11,977 nt of DNA from an uncultured Bacteroidales bacterium (GTDB lineage: Bacteria; Bacteroidota; Bacteroidia; Bacteroidales; UBA932): assembly GCA_946616385.1 (NCBI GenBank), contig CAMOIZ010000029.1, positions 1 to 11,977 on the forward strand, in the 5' to 3' direction. How positions within the stretch are numbered: position 1 is the stretch's first letter; every line of letters starts with the position of its first letter. The notes below the pieces were generated by a model. The model was not told the DNA's origin, made no database searches, and worked only from the letters and a program-made list of their open reading frames with translations. Positions 7,470 through 11,977 of this stretch are shown in pieces. Position numbers and translations under genes: made by a program.

Positions 7470-10400
7470 TTAGAATGTAAGGTTGACTCCGAAGGAGCAG
7501 GTCATAGGAGAAGGGTAACGTCCGTTGTCGACGCCGAAGGTGAGTCCGGAGCTGTCTTTTGTGGAAGCACCGACTTCGGGATCGTATCCGGAGTACTTCG
7601 TGAAGGTGTAGAGGTTCTGGATGTTCATATAAACACGCAGATTCTCGATCTTCCAGCGCTCGATCACCTGTTTGGGAACAGAGTATCCCAGAGTGATGTT
7701 CTTCACGCGGAGGTAGCTGCCGTCTTCTATGTAGCGGGTGCTGAGACGGTCGTTGTCGTTAGGGTCGGAAAGCACGGGGCGGGGAGTCTTGGTGTCTTTG
7801 TTGACAACATAGACGTTCGTCACATCCCACATTCCCTTGCTTTCGTCGTACATGGCGAGCTTTGCGCGGTCCTTGACTGCCACATGCTGGTTGGTCCAGG
7901 CGCTGTTCATGCTCACCAGGCCGTTGAAGCCCTGGCCGATCATGTTGTAGTTGAGAACCTTGTTGCCATAGCTTCCGTTAAGGAAAATGCTGAGGTCGAA
8001 GTTCTTGTAGCGGAAGGTATTGGTCCAGCCGAAGGTGAACAGAGGCAGCGGGCTGCCGATGTTGGTACGGTCGTGCTCGTTGATTTCGCCGTCCTTGTTC
8101 ACGTCCTCGAACTTGAGGTCGCCGGGCCATACGGTGGTGGTAGGATTGAATACGCCGTCGGCAGGATATTTTTCTGCACGGGGGCTGTTCTGGATATCAT
8201 CGAAGTCTTTATAGACACCTACGACTTTATAGCCATAGAAACCATAAAGAGGTTGTCCGATTTCGGTAACGGAAACGATATCGCTCCACTGGCCGTAACC
8301 GACGAGCTGTGCGTTGGCAGTGCCATCGAGCGCCACGAGTTTGTTCTTGTTGAAGGAAATCTGGAAGTTGCTGTCCCAACCGAAGCTCTTTCCACTGATC
8401 GGATGAGTGTCGAGGGTGATTTCCAGACCCTTGTTCTCGATGGTGCCGTAGTTGCCCTTAGGAGCGGCAAGTGCGGAAGAGGCATTGCCCTGGGTTCCCA
8501 TATAGGAAGGAAGGGTAAGGCTCATGAGCATATCGGAAGATATCTTCTTGTATGCATCGATAACGAGGTTGATCTTTCCTCCGGCAATGCTGAGGTCGAG
8601 ACCGATGTTGGTCTGACGCTGCTTCTCCCAGTGGATACCGGTGTTGGGGATTCTGGCGGGACGTTCGCTGGTGCCGAGTGCGGAAGGCATGGTGCTCATG
8701 GTTGCTTCCCATGCGCCACCGCCGATGTTGGCGTTACCGGTCTGTCCCCATCCGAGACGGATCTTACCATTGGTGATTCCCATATTCCTGAGAGCATCGC
8801 CCAAACCCTTTTCGTTGGTGAAGCGCCAGCTTCCTGCGAAGGAATGGAATCCCGCCCAACGGTTGTCGGGGCCGAAGTTGGAGCTGCCGTCGTAACGGAA
8901 GGTGTAGGTGATGAAGTAGCGGTCGTCGTAGCTGTAGGTCTCACGGGTGAAGAAGGATGCCATTGCGGAATGGCCGTAACCCTGATTCACGGTAGGAGTG
9001 CCTTCGCCCTTGCCGATATTGATGATATCGTCGCTGGTAAGGCCTGTGCGGGAACCGCTGAAATAACCCCATCCGGACTCCCAGCACTCCTGACCGAGCA
9101 TTGCGGTGAAGTTGTGCTTGCCGATGGTGTTGTTGTATGTGACGTAGTTCTTCAGCTGCCAGAAAAGGCTGTTGTTCTTCTGGAGGTTGAGCGAGTTGGT
9201 GTTGCGGGCCCAGTTGCCGAAGTCTGCGGTAGGCTTGAAAGTGGTAGCATCGGAATTGCTGACGTCGAAACCGAGTTCGGTGCGCCAAGTAACGTGCTTG
9301 ATGGGAGTGAGGTCCGCATACATGTTGCCGGTAAGTTTCTGACGCTCCAGGGTATACTTGTCGAGCATTGCTATTGCCACGGGGTTCGGAGAGGTGTAAC
9401 CCTCACGGACTGTGGTGGAATAGTTGCCGTCTATGTCATACACGGGCACATCGGGAAGAGCTCCCAGAGAGTAGAAGATGACACCTTCGCTACCGTCGGC
9501 CAGTTTGAGGTCGTCCTTGGTGTTTGCGAAGGTCATGTTGAGACCGAGCTTGAACCAGTTCTTGAGCTGGGCATCGAGGTTGGTGCGGAAACTCACACGG
9601 TTGAAGTTGGACCCGATGATGGTGCCTTCCTGATCCATCCAGGATCCGGAAACATAGTACTGCACCTTGTCGGTACCGCCCTGTGCGCTGAGCTGATGCT
9701 GCTGCTGATGGGCGGTGCGGAAGATCTCGTCCTGCCAGTTGGTACCCTTGCCGAGCAGCGAAGGATCAGCATAATAGGGACTCGCTTCCAGGTAGCCGAG
9801 AGCGGCCATATCATTGTAGTACTCTGCGAATTCGCGGAGGTTCATCATATCGATGCGGCTGGCCTGGCGGCTCACCGCGTACATGCCGTCGTAGTTGAAC
9901 TTCGCTTCTCCCGCCTTACCGTGCTTGGTGGTGATGAGGATAACGCCGTTAGCACCCTGCGCACCGTAAATGGCGGTGGCAGATGCATCCTTCAGGATTT
10001 CCATGCTCACGATATCGGCAGGGTTGATGGTTGCCAGAGGGGAGATGGTGGAGGTGCGGCCGTTACCGAGGGAACCGAGACCGAAGTCGCTGGCGGAGTT
10101 GCCGCCACCCTGGATGATGACGCCGTCGATCACGTAGAGAGGCTCCGCATTTGCGTTGACGGTCGCCTGTCCGCGGACACGGATGGAAGAAGATGAACCA
10201 GGAGCACCGGAAGTTTGAACCGCCGCCACACCGGCTGCACGTCCCTGCAGAGACTGGTCGAGACTCGTGATGATAGAGCCCTTTAGGTCTTCTTCACGCA
10301 TTGAGACGGATGCGCCGGAGAGGTCGCTGCGCTTCATGGTACCGTAACCGACGACGACAACCTCGTCGAGGAATTCAGCATCCTCTGCGAGGGTCACGTT

Positions 10401-10664
10401 GATGACAGTCCTGCCACCCACAGCGATCTCCTGGGTCGAATAACCGATGGACGAGAATTCCAACACCGCATTGCTTGGCACGCTGATGCTGTAATTACCG
10501 TCCAGGTCGGTCGTTGTGCCATTGGTAGTGCCCTTTTCGATGACACTCACACCGATGGCCGGGCCTATGTTGTCCTTCACGTTACCCTTGACGGTCACCT
10601 TCTGGGCGAACATCGCGGTGCTCATGAGGAGCAGGCACAGGCAAGTAATCATTTTACTTTTCAT
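7470..10664 (-). CDS. susC: SusC/RagA-family TonB-dependent outer-membrane transporter
   Basis: This is a 1064-residue protein, normal length for SusC. Residues 1-20 are a signal peptide cleaved after MFA, before Gln21. Residues about 22-95 form the carboxypeptidase-D-regulatory-like beta-sandwich typical of SusC (GNVKDNIGPAIGVSV, TTDLDGNYSI). EVVVVGYGTMKR at 101-112 is the conserved region leading into the plug, and the plug contains IRVRGQ, LYVIDGV and DASATAIYGAQGANGV. The rest is the 22-strand barrel, ending in a terminal Phe (FGVNLTF) as expected for a BAM substrate. No extra N-terminal STN domain is present, so it is not a signalling variant with an anti-sigma partner. It imports oligosaccharides into the periplasm using TonB energy, with SusD as its lid. 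A 36-nt AT-rich spacer separates it from the upstream esterase gene; this is the second-longest gap in the window, after the 43 nt before GH26. Confidence 0.97.
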   Translation of the reverse strand: MKSKMITCLCLLLMSTAMFAQKVTVKGNVKDNIGPAIGVSVIEKGTTNGTTTDLDGNYSISVPSNAVLEFSSIGYSTQEIAVGGRTVINVTLAEDAEFLDEVVVVGYGTMKRSDLSGASVSMREEDLKGSIITSLDQSLQGRAAGVAAVQTSGAPGSSSSIRVRGQATVNANAEPLYVIDGVIIQGGGNSASDFGLGSLGNGRTSTISPLATINPADIVSMEILKDASATAIYGAQGANGVILITTKHGKAGEAKFNYDGMYAVSRQASRIDMMNLREFAEYYNDMAALGYLEASPYYADPSLLGKGTNWQDEIFRTAHQQQHQLSAQGGTDKVQYYVSGSWMDQEGTIIGSNFNRVSFRTNLDAQLKNWFKLGLNMTFANTKDDLKLADGSEGVIFYSLGALPDVPVYDIDGNYSTTVREGYTSPNPVAIAMLDKYTLERQKLTGNMYADLTPIKHVTWRTELGFDVSNSDATTFKPTADFGNWARNTNSLNLQKNNSLFWQLKNYVTYNNTIGKHNFTAMLGQECWESGWGYFSGSRTGLTSDDIINIGKGEGTPTVNQGYGHSAMASFFTRETYSYDDRYFITYTFRYDGSSNFGPDNRWAGFHSFAGSWRFTNEKGLGDALRNMGITNGKIRLGWGQTGNANIGGGAWEATMSTMPSALGTSERPARIPNTGIHWEKQRQTNIGLDLSIAGGKINLVIDAYKKISSDMLMSLTLPSYMGTQGNASSALAAPKGNYGTIENKGLEITLDTHPISGKSFGWDSNFQISFNKNKLVALDGTANAQLVGYGQWSDIVSVTEIGQPLYGFYGYKVVGVYKDFDDIQNSPRAEKYPADGVFNPTTTVWPGDLKFEDVNKDGEINEHDRTNIGSPLPLFTFGWTNTFRYKNFDLSIFLNGSYGNKVLNYNMIGQGFNGLVSMNSAWTNQHVAVKDRAKLAMYDESKGMWDVTNVYVVNKDTKTPRPVLSDPNDNDRLSTRYIEDGSYLRVKNITLGYSVPKQVIERWKIENLRVYMNIQNLYTFTKYSGYDPEVGASTKDSSGLTFGVDNGRYPSPMTCSFGVNLTF

Positions 10665-10700
10665 TTGACCTGAATTTGTTGTTAATAATAATTGTGATAT
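10665..10700 (-). other. AT-rich leader between the esterase gene and susC
   Basis: This 36-nt spacer is about 78% A+T, in sharp contrast to the flanking coding DNA. It probably serves as the unstructured initiation region for susC. I looked for a Bacteroidota -7 element (TAnnTTTG) on the minus strand here and see none, so I do not call a promoter. A weak AGG lies close to the ATG. Confidence 0.4.
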
Positions 10701-11977
10701 TTAGAATTTTCTGAAAAAGTCGTCCCGGGCCTTGTTGAACTCAGGTTCAGCCCACATGGCATGTCCGCAGAGCGGCACACACATATACTGCTTTTCAGTT
10801 TTTACGTTATTGTATCCGGCGAAGTTGGTATGCGGCGGGCAGGTGGGATCCTGCAGGCCGAATGCCATGAACACCGGGCAGGTGATGCGCGGCGTAAAGT
10901 TTTTGATGTCGAAGTAGCGCAGCATGTCCATAAGCGCGGCGCGTTCGATCCCTTCGGCATCCGCGTGCTGGAAGACCTCGTGCATGGGCCACCATACTAT
11001 ACGCGCGTAATCGGGATAGTCGCTGAGGAACGGAACGCTAGGCACTATCGCACGCATTTTGTCGGTCAGGGCCGCGGATATCCATGTGAAAGCGCCGCCC
11101 TGGCTGTCTCCGCAGCCGAAGATGCGGGTGGTATCAGCCTTGGGGAGGGACGCAGCGAACTCGACCGAACGGACGACGTCGCAGAATGCTCCGCGATAGT
11201 AGAAGTTCTCCTTGCTGTCGAGGCCGCGGTCTATCCACCAGTTCTGGTTACCCTTGAAAATACCCTGGTCGCGCACGCTGACTGTGAAGTCGATGCGGTC
11301 GGCATTCCAGTCGGGATCGTCGTAGTAGACGTCGGCGCCGTAGCCCATGAAATTCATCCGTACGGGATAGCGGCCCTCGCCGGTGGGGATGTAAATGATT
11401 CCGCCCATGGTGGCACCGCCCCAGGACGGCATCTCAACCCTGTAGCACTCGCGTTTTGCCGATGAATGCTCGGGGAGGAGCGTCCATTCCACGTCCATGG
11501 GGACTTCGGCAAGTTCCGAAAGCGTGGTCTGCCAGAATTCATCAAAATCTGACGGTACATCCGCGGGGCTCTCTATCTGTTCGGGATTCACACCGATGTT
11601 GAAAGTCTTGGAGCCGTTTATGGTAATCTGGTAGAATCCGGGTTCGAGTTCGCCCAGGGGCAGCATTGTGCGGGTATATCTGCCAGGCCTGGTGCGCACG
11701 TTGAGAGTCTTCGTGAATATTGGAGCGGCGGATGCATCCATAAGGTCGAGATCTCTTTTGATGCTGTAGCTGACTTCGCTGAGCGGGATGTCGGACGCGA
11801 CGTTTACCGCCAGTTTGAAGGGTCCTTTTCCGTAAAACATCCAGTCATGTTCTACAGGAACGTCGATGCCGGTGACGGTTGAGAGGCTGTCGGTATATGC
11901 GTCGACTACCGCCATGGTAGAGGCGTCGCTGAGATATACTCCGTTCAGGCCCTGGCCCTCCTGGAAAGGATCTCCGC
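10701..11977 (-). CDS. CE7-type acetyl (xylan) esterase, 5' end missing (partial)
   Basis: The frame is open to the window edge. About 20 in-frame codons precede the ATG at 11913-11915, so that ATG is probably internal and the true start lies outside. Numbered from that Met, residues 1-107 form a beta-rich N-terminal domain (DWMFYGKGPFKLAV), and about 120-404 an alpha/beta-hydrolase of the AXE1/CE7 family. The catalytic triad is visible: Ser271 in GCGDSQGG (11103-11105), Asp356 in FGLQDPTCPP (10848-10850) and His385 in PLCGHA (10761-10763). RGAFCDVVRSVEF and VPSVPFLSDYP are further CE7-like segments. CE7 enzymes remove acetyl groups from oligosaccharides and small acetylated sugars, and are active on more than xylan. 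Here the enzyme probably deacetylates fragments of the PUL's target glycan. Any signal peptide would be outside the window, so location is unknown. Confidence 0.85.
   Translation of the reverse strand, partial: GDPFQEGQGLNGVYLSDASTMAVVDAYTDSLSTVTGIDVPVEHDWMFYGKGPFKLAVNVASDIPLSEVSYSIKRDLDLMDASAAPIFTKTLNVRTRPGRYTRTMLPLGELEPGFYQITINGSKTFNIGVNPEQIESPADVPSDFDEFWQTTLSELAEVPMDVEWTLLPEHSSAKRECYRVEMPSWGGATMGGIIYIPTGEGRYPVRMNFMGYGADVYYDDPDWNADRIDFTVSVRDQGIFKGNQNWWIDRGLDSKENFYYRGAFCDVVRSVEFAASLPKADTTRIFGCGDSQGGAFTWISAALTDKMRAIVPSVPFLSDYPDYARIVWWPMHEVFQHADAEGIERAALMDMLRYFDIKNFTPRITCPVFMAFGLQDPTCPPHTNFAGYNNVKTEKQYMCVPLCGHAMWAEPEFNKARDDFFRKF

Noticed and set aside
5725..7473. Plus-strand open frame (582 codons) opposite susD, and a similar one at 4498-5664
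   Set aside because: Both are antisense shadows of well-supported genes and carry no family signature.
7884..10196. Long plus-strand open frame (770 codons) opposite susC
   Set aside because: It is fully antisense to an unmistakable SusC gene. Its composition is rich in Val, Gly, Glu and His, as expected from the complement of GC-biased codons lacking TTA, CTA and TCA. No domain or initiation context is visible.
10665..10700. Internal promoter for susC
   Set aside because: The spacer is AT-rich but I find no TAnnTTTG-like -7 element. AT-richness alone is explained by the initiation leader.
10701..11915. Complete esterase gene starting at 11915
   Set aside because: The frame stays open upstream to the window edge, no secretion signal follows that Met, and no ribosome-binding context is visible.

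Overview
The window is one continuous stretch of a polysaccharide utilization locus (PUL) from a Bacteroidota (Bacteroidales-type) genome. A SusC-type TonB-dependent transporter is followed by a SusD-type lipoprotein, two lipid-anchored IPT/TIG-domain proteins and glycoside hydrolases. This gene order, together with the many lipoprotein signal peptides, is specific to that phylum. Base composition is moderately GC-rich by eye, which fits gut or rumen Bacteroidales other than the AT-rich Bacteroides species, but I cannot name a genus.

All seven genes lie on the minus strand, so transcription runs from high to low coordinates. In order they are: a CE7-type acetyl esterase (5' end outside the window); SusC; SusD; a 426-residue surface glycan-binding protein with two IPT/TIG domains and a C-terminal ligand domain like that of SGBP-B; an 813-residue protein with six IPT/TIG-like repeats and two near-duplicate C-terminal modules; a GH26 endo-mannanase-type lipoprotein; and a second lipoprotein enzyme, probably GH5, whose catalytic domain runs off the low-coordinate end. 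Intergenic gaps are 36, 11, 3, 6, 43 and 0 nt, so this is almost certainly one operon. No regulator, tRNA, rRNA, mobile element or CRISPR array is present. No stretch of 300 bases lacks a gene.

The inferred job is capture and import of a beta-mannan, possibly an acetylated (gluco)mannan. The surface lipoproteins bind the polymer, the GH26 and probable GH5 enzymes cut it at the cell surface, and SusC/SusD import the oligosaccharides. The esterase removes acetyl groups. The mannan assignment rests mainly on GH26 and is an inference.

The parts most worth a second look are three. The 813-residue protein ends in a tandem pair of near-identical, aromatic-rich modules whose DNA copies have diverged mostly at silent sites. 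A perfect 9-bp GC hairpin sits 8 nt upstream of the GH26 start codon. The GH26 and the following enzyme share the same N-terminal Ig-like module.
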